Shown: one piece after another, positions 1 through 6,598 of the stretch
Position numbering within the stretch: the first letter of the stretch is position 1
Layout of the letters: every line of letters starts with the position of its first letter
Assembly: GCA_017649745.1 (NCBI GenBank)
Contig: JAGCGE010000065.1
Coordinates: forward strand, 1 to 19,193
Source of the DNA: Clostridiales bacterium
Lineage (GTDB): Bacteria; Bacillota_A; Clostridia; Saccharofermentanales; Saccharofermentanaceae
Reading direction: 5' to 3'
DNA length: 19,193 nt
Notes under the pieces: model-generated
What the model saw: the letters and a program-made list of their open reading frames with translations, nothing else
The model's database searches: none
What the model was told of the DNA's origin: nothing
Made by a program: the position numbers and the translations under genes

Positions 1-686
1 TAACGAGGAATATCGCGACCTTCTTTTTGACGTACGAAATCCTGAATCTGGGTCAGATGTTCATAGGCATAGTTGTCAAACTCTCTGGCTTGGTCAACTT
101 TATCTTTATTGAACACGCCACTTTCTTCAGTTCCGAATTCGGCCATAACTTCGTGAAGATATCCAACTTCCGTAAGTTCGGCATGAAATTCAGCTTCCAT
201 TTCATCGGACCAATTTGGATTATGCGTACTTGGATGATAATGCTCATTATAATTAAGATCTTTGTTTACACATATTTGATAGAATGCGCCACGGTGACCG
301 GTAGGCGTAGAAGATACGATAATTCTAATATCTTCACGTTCGGCGGCCAACATCTTAATATTTTCAAAATCGCCATCACCCATGTAGTCCATCTCGTCAC
401 AAACGATTAGATCTGCGCGCTGTCCACGTAAGGAAGCGCCACCAGAGTTAGAAGACGCACCCGTCGTAAATCCGAGTATCTTAGATCCGTTCATTAAACG
501 TACGGCATATGGATTCTTCGTAGAAGATTCTACGAGATCTGATACTAATGGAGATGATCCAATTAATTCTTTTATTCTGTCAAAGATCAGTCGTATCTGG
601 TTCTCATAAGGTGCGACAAACATAGCGACATATTGTTGATGTGTGCACACCTGGTAGATCGATTCCACGATCATCGTTTCTGTTTT
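1..686 (-). CDS. terL: Phage terminase large subunit, exon 2 (partial at window edge)
   Basis: This is the downstream exon of the DNA-packaging ATPase/nuclease, which pumps DNA into the prohead. Read on the minus strand from 686, it continues the Walker A lysine codon as K-T-E-T-M-I-V-E. The frame stays open to position 1. Visible motifs, numbered on the spliced protein, are a Walker B strand LIVCDEMD (acidic pair D164-E165, codons near 393-398) and a coupling motif SSTPTG about 30 residues later. The nuclease domain lies outside the window. There is no start codon or ribosome binding site at 686, which fits an exon rather than a separate gene. The gene is last in the visible minus-strand operon. 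I am confident of the family because of motif order and spacing. Confidence 0.9.
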
Positions 687-1299
687 CAACCCAAATATAT
701 TATTTGGGCCGGACTATCTCTTCCGTTGTCTCATTAAAAGTTATTCTTCTGCTATGTCGCTAGCTCCACTATAAATTAAGATAGAGCCAGAAGTTTTTTC
801 TACGGTCGCTTTAACAGCACGATACTGACGAATCAGATCGGTCATCGCTTCCGTTAATCCTTCTTTGATGTCTAGGATGAATTCTTCGCCCTCGGCGATA
901 ACGTCCTGTAAAGTATCCGGAGTCCCATTAAATACGACGGAAGCAACAAATTCAGTTACCGGTAAGTCAATATCTACGGCAGTTCCAGATGTTGGATAAT
1001 CTTTCAGGAGTTTAATTTGTGGTGCACCCAGTTGGCGGATGGCACGGGTCTCTTCTGTCGTGTTTCCAATTAAGGAAAGGTTAACAGTTAAAACGGAATC
1101 TTTTAAACTTTTAGAGAATCTTAAGTACATGTATTATCGGGCCCCTTAAAATAAAAAACGAGACAACGGGGTAGGCGCTAATAGTCTCTGAACCTTCCTA
1201 TTATACAATAGGCTTGGCTGCGGATTATGAAGCTTAAGTCTAAAATTTAGACCTAAGAACCCTTCCCGCAATTCACTCTACCACGGCAAAAAATGCTTT
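687..1299 (-). ncRNA. Group I self-splicing intron in terL, 613 nt
   Basis: Read on the minus strand, the conserved core is present in order. P is AATTGCGGGAA (near 1263-1273), Q is AATCCGCAGCC (near 1215-1225), R is GTTCAGAGACTA (near 1182-1193) and S is AGAGATAGTCC (near 711-721). Helices seen: P3 (1278-1282 with 1170-1174), P4 (1266-1270 with 1219-1223), P7 (1181-1186 with 712-717) and P8 (ten pairs, 1160-1169 with 723-732). The 5' exon ends in CGGT, which pairs with the internal guide GCCG at 1284-1287 and places a U.G pair at the splice site after 1300. The intron ends in G at 687. A U-run beside the guide can pair with the AAAA of exon 2 (P10). Splicing at these points restores GRRTGKT exactly. 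There is no P5abc, so a compact IB-like class is my guess. Confidence 0.94.
741..1130 (-). CDS. Intron-internal ORF of unknown function, 129 aa
   Basis: This ORF lies wholly inside the P8 loop of the group I intron, between the two strands of the ten-pair P8 helix. That is the usual place for an intron-borne gene, because the core can still fold. A GGGG-containing ribosome binding site sits about 11 nt before the ATG. I see no LAGLIDADG, GIY-YIG, HNH or His-Cys signature. The protein is acidic, has no N-terminal basic DNA-binding stretch and looks mixed alpha/beta (a PDTLQDVI turn, then a helix around residues 88-112). It may be a very diverged endonuclease, a maturase-like helper or a captured phage gene. 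I do not recognise it. Whether it is expressed is unknown, but the frame is clean and well started. Confidence 0.7.
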   Translation of the reverse strand: MYLRFSKSLKDSVLTVNLSLIGNTTEETRAIRQLGAPQIKLLKDYPTSGTAVDIDLPVTEFVASVVFNGTPDTLQDVIAEGEEFILDIKEGLTEAMTDLIRQYRAVKATVEKTSGSILIYSGASDIAEE

Positions 1300-1500
1300 A
1301 CCGGTTCTTCGGCCGCATCTATAAACCTTACGACGACTTTGGTCTCTTAGCATTTCTGCCTGATACCAGCGCGCAGTCCAGGGGACATGTTTTTTCTGCG
1401 CGCCATCATAAGTAACTAGATGCGCCTTAGCCCATAAAACAGGATCGTTATGGATCTTCTTAAGAGTTTCTAACTCTACTTGAGATAATTTGTGAGCCAT
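1300..1500 (-). CDS. terL: Phage terminase large subunit, exon 1
   Basis: This exon encodes the first 67 residues of TerL. The ATG at 1500 is preceded by an AGGAGGAG ribosome binding site. The stretch WTARWYQAEML (from residue 41) resembles the adenine/Q-motif region of terminases. It is followed by CGRRTG (residues 62-67), the beginning of the Walker A P-loop. The intron starts directly after the glycine codon. Without splicing the frame runs eight codons into the intron (K-A-F-F-A-V-V-E) and stops at TGA, giving a dead 75 aa product that lacks the rest of the ATPase. Joined to position 686 it reads GRRTGKTETM, a complete P-loop. Splicing is therefore required for packaging. Confidence 0.92.
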
Positions 1501-1528
1501 AGACTCCTCCTGTTTTTGGTTATATTAG

Positions 1529-2569
1529 TTATACTCCAAGAGCTTGTTGTCCATATAGCACAGCATTACTCTGTGAACCATGGGTTGCATTGATTCCAGC
1601 AATAACTGCCGTATTAGCTCCTAAGTATTTTATAGCTGTACTCATATCTTTACTGCCTTTAGTATTAGAAACTGGAATATCTTTTGTTGTTTCTAATGCT
1701 TTTTCAGTTTGTGCCGCTGCTTCTACTTGACCGCCAGATGGAACTTCTGCTTGTATTCCTTGCTGTGTAGTTACAGCTTCAGTTCTTTTTACTTCACTAG
1801 CCGCTTGTGCTTTAGCACCCATATTATTGTTTGCGGCAGCTACTTGTGCTGGTTGTGTAGTTCCGGTAGCAGTAACTCCAGCACCTTCAATGGGGGCTTT
1901 TTTAGGAATAAATTCATCAGGATCATAATCCCAATAATCAGAAGAGCCCTCATTTGCTCTGAGCATCTGTTTTTCTGAACTTAAAGATGTTTTATCGGCT
2001 GTTGTGGCATATGCTTCAGATCCTGTCATATTAGCACGATTTTTCATCTTGGATACGGCAGAATCTAATTCTTGTGTATTTTGTTTAATCGGCGCTTTTC
2101 CAAGATTTCCAAATCTTCCATTTCGCTTTGCAGCTTTAGCATATGTTTTATATTCAGCAGCAACTTTGGGTGTTTCTTTTGCAATAGCCTCTTCTATACC
2201 ATTTATTAGAGAATAGTCTCCAGATACTGCTCCTAAAAGCTCTGAAGTATTTTTACTCGATAATGCAGCAGTTTCTTCAGCTGCAGTTGCAACAGAATCC
2301 CATGCTCCAGATGCAGCATTGCTAAGATTTTCAGTAGATGTATAATCAATGCCAGCCATTACTTTTCTTGAAGTAGGCTTAAATGGAGTTACCCAACGAG
2401 CTTCAGCTTCATTGCCAAAGCGCATTAAAGTTTTACCTTCTAGATTTCTATCATAAACTCCTAATGCTTTCCATCCAGCATCTTTTAATCTACGCGCGCC
2501 TATAGCTACATCTTTTGCGCCAGAAACAATTTCACTACCTAACGTTTTTAAGCCAGACCATAATCCCAT
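1529..2569 (-). CDS. Hypothetical protein, 346 aa, Ala/Thr/Gln-rich, probably virion-associated
   Basis: I do not recognise this protein. It begins with an amphipathic, glycine-containing segment (MGLWSGLKTLGSEIVSGAKD). An acidic aromatic stretch YWDYDPDEF lies around residue 210, and the C-terminal 110 residues are Ala/Gln/Thr-rich and low in complexity. There is no signal peptide. The start at 2569 is supported by AGGTGA seven bases upstream. It lies 7 bp from the preceding gene and 28 bp before terL in the minus-strand operon. Low-complexity proteins in packaging and virion arms are often internal or ejection proteins, but that is only context. The short MGxx, glycine-rich N-terminus recalls the 128 and 151 aa genes upstream. 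Confidence 0.75.
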   Translation of the reverse strand: MGLWSGLKTLGSEIVSGAKDVAIGARRLKDAGWKALGVYDRNLEGKTLMRFGNEAEARWVTPFKPTSRKVMAGIDYTSTENLSNAASGAWDSVATAAEETAALSSKNTSELLGAVSGDYSLINGIEEAIAKETPKVAAEYKTYAKAAKRNGRFGNLGKAPIKQNTQELDSAVSKMKNRANMTGSEAYATTADKTSLSSEKQMLRANEGSSDYWDYDPDEFIPKKAPIEGAGVTATGTTQPAQVAAANNNMGAKAQAASEVKRTEAVTTQQGIQAEVPSGGQVEAAAQTEKALETTKDIPVSNTKGSKDMSTAIKYLGANTAVIAGINATHGSQSNAVLYGQQALGV

Positions 2570-2575
2570 TAGTTA

Positions 2576-3031
2576 TCACCTATGCATATATCTGGCTTCA
2601 TTTCCCATTAGTGTTTGTTGAAGCGCGTACTTAGATTGTTCGGCTAAGGCTAGCCCAGCTTGCCGCATTGTATATATCTGCTGTGAATCTACGAAAGTCT
2701 GATTTCTAAACGGACTTTGATCTCGCGCGGCCTGTTCATATTGACGAACGGTCTGCGCCATATTTACACCCTGTTCGATAGCAGCTTTCGGTAGAGCCGA
2801 CGTTAATTGTAAGAAGGCATGTGTTTTCCATCCTAAGAATTCTGGAAGAATTAAGTCAAATGCTGTATGAGCAGCAGAACTTATTCGAGACATTCCTTCT
2901 TCTCTATGTTCTTTAAATTGGCTATATGCGAAGCCTAAAATAATAGCCTGATTTACCGGGCTAAATTTAATCTTAGAAGTCGCATTAGCTCCACTATTTG
3001 GTGGTAGCGGTTGTTGAGTATTAGCTGCCAT
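2576..3031 (-). CDS. Hypothetical protein, 151 aa, Gln/Ala-rich helical
   Basis: No family is recognised. The N-terminus is polar and disordered (NTQQPLPPNSGANATS). It is followed by a hydrophobic stretch (AIILGFAYSQF) and then helical segments rich in Gln, Ala and aromatic residues towards the C-terminus. The ATG at 3031 has AGAAGAGG about eight bases upstream. It is separated from its neighbours by 5-6 bp, so it is translated within the same minus-strand operon. Small helical proteins of this kind beside terminase genes are commonly virion or ejection components, but no motif proves this here. Confidence 0.75.
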   Translation of the reverse strand: MAANTQQPLPPNSGANATSKIKFSPVNQAIILGFAYSQFKEHREEGMSRISSAAHTAFDLILPEFLGWKTHAFLQLTSALPKAAIEQGVNMAQTVRQYEQAARDQSPFRNQTFVDSQQIYTMRQAGLALAEQSKYALQQTLMGNEARYMHR

Positions 3032-3036
3032 CTATA

Positions 3037-3492
3037 TTAACCTCTTCTATTTTTGTTCATCGCGAATACTAAGTCTCCCGTTGCACCCGCATCTATAGCA
3101 GAATTATAATAATTTGCTTCATTATATACTGCTTCTTGGTCATACAATATATCGTTTTTCAGCGCGTTATTATTTTCGCCGAAGAACTTAGTATAACCAA
3201 TTGCTGGCGTAGCAGTCGACATTTGTCCGGATGGCGTACCTAAACGACTTTCGTGCCATCCTTCTACTGCGCCTGTTACGGCATTTTCTATGCCCCAGGC
3301 AGCGACGAGGACTTTACCTGTCGTAGTAAAGGGAACGCCCTGGGAAAAACCGTTAAAAATTTCTCCAGACTTAAGACGTTTTTTAAGTTGTTCAGCAACG
3401 CCTAAAGTATGACTCGTACCCGTTAAGATACGAGATCCATGTATCATCGTATCTTCTAGAACGTTACCTAGCGCCTTTCCGATAGCGCCCAT
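3037..3492 (-). CDS. Hypothetical protein, 151 aa, Gly/Ala-rich
   Basis: No family is recognised. It opens with MGAIGKALGNVLEDTMIHGS, like the MGAVKNIG start of the gene just upstream. A moderately hydrophobic, glycine-rich segment lies around residues 58-78 (GKVLVAAWGIENAVTGAVEG). The C-terminal third is polar, with Asn/Tyr clusters. The start at 3492 has only a weak ribosome binding site (GGGTATTTAATT) and sits 2 bp after the upstream stop, so it may depend on translational coupling. It may be a paralogue of the 128 aa neighbour; I infer this only from the similar N-termini. Confidence 0.72.
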   Translation of the reverse strand: MGAIGKALGNVLEDTMIHGSRILTGTSHTLGVAEQLKKRLKSGEIFNGFSQGVPFTTTGKVLVAAWGIENAVTGAVEGWHESRLGTPSGQMSTATPAIGYTKFFGENNNALKNDILYDQEAVYNEANYYNSAIDAGATGDLVFAMNKNRRG

Positions 3493-3494
3493 AA

Positions 3495-3881
3495 TTAAAT
3501 ACCCGGGAGGCCAGCAATATCGGGATTACCCGCAGAATCGTGAGTCAGGCCACCAACAACGCTAGCGGTTAAACTAGCTCCAGCATAAGCACCAGCAATT
3601 TTTTTAGTTTGAATATTTTTCAAAGCCCAATTTCTAGCACCCTGTGTACCTTTATCAATTAAGAACGTATCGGCAAGACTATCGACAACGCCGTATCCCT
3701 GACCACCGTGATAATAACGAGATATTGCTTCAAATGGAGAAGTTAATGAAATAGCAGTCTGATGTAATGCACTAAATCCATTAATTCCCTGATTGCCTTT
3801 AGCAAATGTACTAAAATTTCCAGTTACAAGATCGTCTAAATGTTGAACAACTTTTGTTCCTATATTTTTTACTGCGCCCAT
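3495..3881 (-). CDS. Hypothetical protein, 128 aa, with a glycine-rich hydrophobic segment
   Basis: No family is recognised. After an MGAVKNIGTK start, the body contains a predicted helical region and a hydrophobic small-residue segment near residues 95-112 (IAGAYAGASLTASVVGGL). Such a segment could insert in a membrane or pack in a virion core. It ends in NPDIAGLPGI. An AGAGGA ribosome binding site sits about eight bases before the ATG at 3881. It is part of the tightly packed minus-strand operon, 13 bp after the 94 aa gene and 2 bp before the next. Its function is unknown. Confidence 0.74.
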   Translation of the reverse strand: MGAVKNIGTKVVQHLDDLVTGNFSTFAKGNQGINGFSALHQTAISLTSPFEAISRYYHGGQGYGVVDSLADTFLIDKGTQGARNWALKNIQTKKIAGAYAGASLTASVVGGLTHDSAGNPDIAGLPGI

Positions 3882-3894
3882 AATTTTTATCCTC

Positions 3895-4179
3895 TTATCT
3901 TAATTGATTTGCGAGATCTAAAATCTGCATATCTCGTTGCATTCTTATTTTTGCGTTCCAGTGAGATTCGCGGATAGCTCCATTAATTCCGAAGTTTCCA
4001 TATATATTATATTCGGCGCGCGGCTCCGAAAAATATAACTGTTCCTTCTGCCAGTTTCTTGGCGGTGGAATAGGGGGAGCTTTCGGTCTCTGTATATCGA
4101 ATTTATCTATATCTGGTCCTTCAGCTATTCTAGTTGGTTTTCTAGGAGATAAAGGACGATTCATATTTACGGTTAACAT
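3895..4179 (-). CDS. Hypothetical protein, 94 aa, proline-rich
   Basis: No family is recognised. The first half is basic and proline-rich (RPLSPRKPTR, then KAPPIPPPRNW), probably extended. The second half contains aromatic residues and ends in a short helix. The ATG at 4179 is preceded by AAGGTG, and a second in-frame ATG (MNRPL) five codons later is an alternative start. It lies between the cysteine-motif gene and the small virion-like genes of the minus-strand operon, with a 25 bp gap upstream. Confidence 0.7.
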   Translation of the reverse strand: MLTVNMNRPLSPRKPTRIAEGPDIDKFDIQRPKAPPIPPPRNWQKEQLYFSEPRAEYNIYGNFGINGAIRESHWNAKIRMQRDMQILDLANQLR

Positions 4180-4204
4180 AATAACACCTTCTTATGCATA
4201 CGTA

Positions 4205-4972
4205 TTACTTAAATTTATCGGGCTTCTGATCCTCATCCATAAATCCGTCTTGGCCAGCCATTTCGAGTACCTGTTCCCATGGAGCTTTCTTATCTTCTTC
4301 TCCCATTTTCTTTCTCGCTTTACGAGAAGCATTTAATTCGTCGACTAACGCACTTCTACGTTTCGACATTCTTTCGTAAGCTTCATAGTATTTAGATATG
4401 GCGGGCTGTGTGATAGGATCTCCATGCTGAGATGTACCGATATTAACTTCGATAACAGGAAGTTCTTCTTCGGCCATTAATTTCTGACACCTATCTATTA
4501 AAAGATCGAGCTGGACGAGTTCATTAATCGCGAGCATATCCGTTAAAGAAGAAGTTGCGAAATCAAAATCGTCATTATAACTAGATATAAGTCTTTCTAT
4601 TCTATCGGTTTCTAATACGCACGGTTCTCCAACGGGCGGTTGAATTCCGGCCTTTAAGGCAAAACAGGAATTAGCGTAAGGACATCCTTGCCCTTTACAT
4701 AGAATAGGGTACATAGAATATAGACCCGTCTTCGTAGAATTTAAGAAGCGGGTTACGTATTCTTTACTTCTTAATCCTTCTGGAGAATAGAAGAAACGAT
4801 TATTGCCCTGATTTTTAATTAGAGACATCATGCGCATTAAACGTTCACCATTCTCCTGAATCCTTTCTAATTCGCCCCGCATTTGTTCAGGGTCTTCTTT
4901 AGATAGGTAAGGATTATGATCTATTCTGCTTTCAAATATATCGTCGAGGTTACGGTCTTGGGATTCGCTCAT
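4205..4972 (-). CDS. Four-cysteine protein, 255 aa, possibly packaging-associated
   Basis: I chose the ATG at 4972 because AGGA sits eight bases upstream. A longer frame to 5077 has no ribosome binding site and overlaps the upstream gene. The visible hallmark is C92-x4-C97-PYA-x2-C103, followed by PVGEPC with C118: four cysteines that could bind zinc or an iron-sulphur cluster. A charged helix precedes it (residues 25-55) and a helical, Lys/Glu-rich tail follows. I have the impression that similar cysteine motifs occur in proteins near phage terminase genes, so a small-terminase or packaging accessory role is possible but unproven. It overlaps the end of the upstream 115 aa gene by 23 bp. Confidence 0.72.
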   Translation of the reverse strand: MSESQDRNLDDIFESRIDHNPYLSKEDPEQMRGELERIQENGERLMRMMSLIKNQGNNRFFYSPEGLRSKEYVTRFLNSTKTGLYSMYPILCKGQGCPYANSCFALKAGIQPPVGEPCVLETDRIERLISSYNDDFDFATSSLTDMLAINELVQLDLLIDRCQKLMAEEELPVIEVNIGTSQHGDPITQPAISKYYEAYERMSKRRSALVDELNASRKARKKMGEEDKKAPWEQVLEMAGQDGFMDEDQKPDKFK

Positions 4973-5297
4973 AATCTGTGTCCTGAAATTTTGGTTTAAA
5001 GTGTTGGGCTTCAAATTCATAAATAACGGTATCATCGTTCGACATAAACGATTCTTTCGTAACGAAGATACCGCCAATGTAATAACGAATACTTTCTAAC
5101 TCGTTGATTTCTTTCTCGTAGTATTTAGTACGCAGCTCTCCTTTAATAGAAATCTGCTGATCTTTAAGTCCGATTTTATTTTCTTCTATATTAGATATGG
5201 TAGTAGAAACGAACTTACCTTCCGTAAGTATCTCTCCATTAATAAGTATCTGATTTTCTGTTAGATTCTCTTCAGATACGCTAGGATTACTTAACAT
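4950..5297 (-). CDS. Hypothetical protein, 115 aa, first gene of the minus-strand operon
   Basis: No family is recognised. The protein is mostly beta-like and rich in Ile, Glu and Thr. The frame starts at ATG 5297 behind an AGGAGG site at 5307-5312 (minus strand). That site sits inside a long inverted repeat, see the leader at 5307-5389, so translation of this first cistron could be gated by RNA structure. Its last 23 bp overlap the start of the four-cysteine gene, implying coupled translation. Confidence 0.75.
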   Translation of the reverse strand: MLSNPSVSEENLTENQILINGEILTEGKFVSTTISNIEENKIGLKDQQISIKGELRTKYYEKEINELESIRYYIGGIFVTKESFMSNDDTVIYEFEAQHFKPKFQDTDYERIPRP

Positions 5298-5306
5298 AAT
5301 AAAAAT

Positions 5307-5389
5307 CCTCCTGTTCGCCGCTAACGCGTCTCACACTCGATACTTCGCATCTCGAGTATTCGCGTATAAAATTACGTGGAAACAGGAGG
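5307..5389 (-). promoter_or_regulatory. Leader hairpin that can sequester the ribosome binding site of the minus-strand operon
   Basis: On the minus strand, CCTCCTGTT (5381-5389) is perfectly complementary to AACAGGAGG (5307-5315), which contains the ribosome binding site of the gene starting at 5297. Between them lie nested complementary pairs: 5361-5365 with 5325-5329 (ACGCG with CGCGT) and 5352-5357 with 5335-5340 (ACTCGA with TCGAGT). The whole leader can form one long interrupted hairpin hiding the site. On the plus strand the same hairpin is followed by TTTTGTTATTTTT, so it could also terminate antisense transcription. What would open it is not visible. Confidence 0.55.
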
Positions 5390-5417
5390 TTTTGTTATTT
5401 TTGCCTATAGGGGCCAA

Positions 5418-5511
5418 TTTTTATATAAAAATTTTTTGGGATTACGCGATTTTAGGATCGCGTTTTTTATTTTTCGATGTTATAAGACTGATTTTTTATA
5501 AAAATTTTTGG
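5418..5511 (+). repeat. AT-rich direct repeat pair
   Basis: Two near-identical blocks, at 5418-5438 and 5492-5511, share TTTTTATA-(TA)-AAAAATTTTT followed by GG and differ by a 2-nt indel. They flank the terminator hairpin. They could be binding or promoter sites for the phage's own polymerase or an origin-type feature. The sequence alone does not decide. Confidence 0.5.
5444..5475 (+). terminator. Intrinsic terminator, plus-strand reading
   Basis: A perfect 7-bp stem (ACGCGAT at 5444-5450, ATCGCGT at 5457-5463) with a 6-nt loop is followed directly by TTTTTTATTTTT. In the minus direction no U-run follows, so it acts on plus-strand transcripts. It probably insulates the plus-strand arm from transcripts starting further left. 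Confidence 0.7.
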
Positions 5512-5643
5512 AGGGGGACCTAATCTTGTGAAGTCTTTGTGATACGGAGGAACGAGCCCCCGTACTTTTGACTTTTGTATGGTCGGCAAAAGTCAGACGA
5601 AAAATTTACGACTGGTAAGCCACAAACACTGGAGGTGATCGTT

Positions 5644-5934
5644 GTGGCAATTGAAATCCAAACTGTTTGGTTCATTTTCTTCTGTGTCATCATTGGCACA
5701 GCAGAAATTTTGTGGATCAGAAAGATCCACAGACAAAACGTCGCTATTAAACGGCGTTTGGCCAAACTTGCAGAAAATGATTTCCAGAGTAGGTGGAATT
5801 GGAAACCGACTCCGGAAGAGTCGGCTAGACTACAGATGCAGTGTGAAGAGTCTAAAAGACTCATCGCGCTCTACTGGGAAAAAAGACAGGATCAACATGA
5901 AGAGAGCGTTAGGCTCTCCACGATCCTGTCTTAA
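5644..5934 (+). CDS. Small membrane-anchored protein, 96 aa
   Basis: I chose the GTG at 5644 because GGAGGTGAT (5631-5639) sits eight bases upstream; the open frame extends to 5575 but has no site there. Residues 6-24 form one hydrophobic segment (VWFIFFCVIIGTAEILWI), followed by a basic stretch (RKIHRQ) and a charged, helical tail rich in Glu, Arg and Lys. This is a type of bitopic protein with its long tail probably in the cytoplasm. The last 17 codons lie in a perfect 11-bp hairpin (5883-5893 with 5922-5932). No family is recognised; a spanin or holin role is possible but unsupported. Confidence 0.75.
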   Translation: MAIEIQTVWFIFFCVIIGTAEILWIRKIHRQNVAIKRRLAKLAENDFQSRWNWKPTPEESARLQMQCEESKRLIALYWEKRQDQHEESVRLSTILS

Positions 5935-5941
5935 CCGTAAT

Positions 5942-5992
5942 GCGCCATGTGACCGTACGGCGCAATATAAATGGTACGGTCTTATTTTATTT
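5942..5992 (+). promoter_or_regulatory. H-type pseudoknot element, copy 1
   Basis: Stem 1 is GCGCC (5942-5946) with GGCGC (5959-5963). Stem 2 is ACCGTAC (5952-5958), lying in the loop of stem 1, with GTACGGT (5974-5980). Loop 3 is the A-rich AATATAAATG, and CTTATTTTATTT follows. The order S1-S2-S1'-S2' with no gap between S2 and S1' is that of a classical H-type pseudoknot. It may terminate transcription, protect the 3' end or bind a ligand. It starts 8 nt after the stop codon of the 96 aa gene. Confidence 0.65.
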
Positions 5993-6029
5993 GGTTTATC
6001 TGGTTGATCAGCAGAAGGGAGGTGTCGAG

Positions 6030-6113
6030 ATGAGACTGATCGACATCATCACTGGTGCCATGATCTATGCCGGTTTCGCATTCTTACTGTGGAACCTGAT
6101 CGGCAGCATTTAG
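6030..6113 (+). CDS. Tiny membrane peptide, 27 aa
   Basis: The ATG at 6030 follows a strong GGGAGGTG ribosome binding site (6018-6025). The peptide has a short charged start (MRLID) and then one hydrophobic segment (AMIYAGFAFLLWNLIG), so it is a likely single-pass membrane peptide. It stands alone between two structured intergenic elements. The downstream stem 6117-6159 would end its transcript. No family can be assigned at this length. Confidence 0.6.
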   Translation: MRLIDIITGAMIYAGFAFLLWNLIGSI

Positions 6114-6116
6114 GTT

Positions 6117-6183
6117 CTTATCTTGCTCTCCGCTACGTGGTGTAGGGGAGAGTAAGAATATTAACCTAATTGGGTTTTTATAT
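6117..6183 (+). terminator. Tandem hairpins after the 27 aa gene
   Basis: A long stem forms from CTCTCC-g-CTAC with GTAG-g-GGAGAG (about 6127-6153), extended by TTCTTA/TAAGAA around it. It is followed by a second small hairpin AACC-N6-GGTT (about 6164-6177) with TTTATATA after it. The arrangement looks like a terminator pair, though the U-run is interrupted. The remaining stretch up to 6284 contains no start codon with a ribosome binding site. Confidence 0.5.
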
Positions 6184-6284
6184 ATAGGTTCATCAGCAAT
6201 AACCAGGTAAAAGCTGTTATCGTTGCTAAGACGATTCGCTTTAACAAAGGCGGAATTATGGTAAGAGTATAAGGAGGAATTGCT

Positions 6285-6590
6285 ATGAAATTAGAAATTT
6301 CCGTATTTGAAAACAGTAGCGAAGTTTTTGCTAAGGGGTACATGGCTGGGAACGATTTCTATGAAAATGCCAGCACGACAGCAAAACGGATTCCTGGTGG
6401 GAAAGCACACATTGAAACCGAAACTAAGACTTTTATGTATGATGAAAATCATACTGAAGATGAATTTGCAGCAGTTGACGTTGATGTTTGCTGCAACCTT
6501 AAGACGCTTGCAATTTGCGAGCTGATTAAGGCTATGACCTATGATTATTGCTTACCGAAAACAATAGTCATTAAAAATATCCGGAAATAA
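6285..6590 (+). CDS. Hypothetical protein, 101 aa
   Basis: The ATG at 6285 has AAGGAGG eight bases upstream. The protein is acidic and mixed alpha/beta, with a paired cysteine (DVCCNL) and no recognisable domain, signal or membrane segment. It is flanked on both sides by structured intergenic elements and is followed immediately by the second pseudoknot copy. It belongs to a series of small orphan genes (5644-8038), each with its own terminator-like element. Confidence 0.75.
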   Translation: MKLEISVFENSSEVFAKGYMAGNDFYENASTTAKRIPGGKAHIETETKTFMYDENHTEDEFAAVDVDVCCNLKTLAICELIKAMTYDYCLPKTIVIKNIRK

Positions 6591-6598
6591 GTTTCAAG

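Larger units (their letters stand above)
5390..5643. other. Gene-free divergent switch region between the two arms
   Basis: No coding sequence is supported between the minus-strand and plus-strand arms. The region holds an 18-bp palindrome AATTTTTATATAAAAATT (5416-5433), a second AT-rich copy of its core (5491-5511), a terminator between them (5444-5475), and a structured leader for the first plus-strand gene. In that leader, AAGTC at 5531-5535 can pair with GACTT near 5570, enclosing TACGG/CCGTA. A transcription or replication start would be expected here, but I see no convincing sigma-70 -35/-10 pair. Confidence 0.5.

Noticed and set aside
5404..5414. CTATAGG resembling the T7 promoter core
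   Set aside because: Only seven bases match and the phage polymerase is of the double-psi barrel type, not T7-like.
5520..5864. 114-codon minus-strand open frame
   Set aside because: It overlaps the plus-strand membrane protein gene with its strong ribosome binding site and crosses leader hairpins; no site precedes its start.
6190..6273. Coding frame between the 27 aa and 101 aa genes
   Set aside because: About 30 codons are open before a TAA, but there is no ATG, GTG or TTG start with a ribosome binding site upstream.
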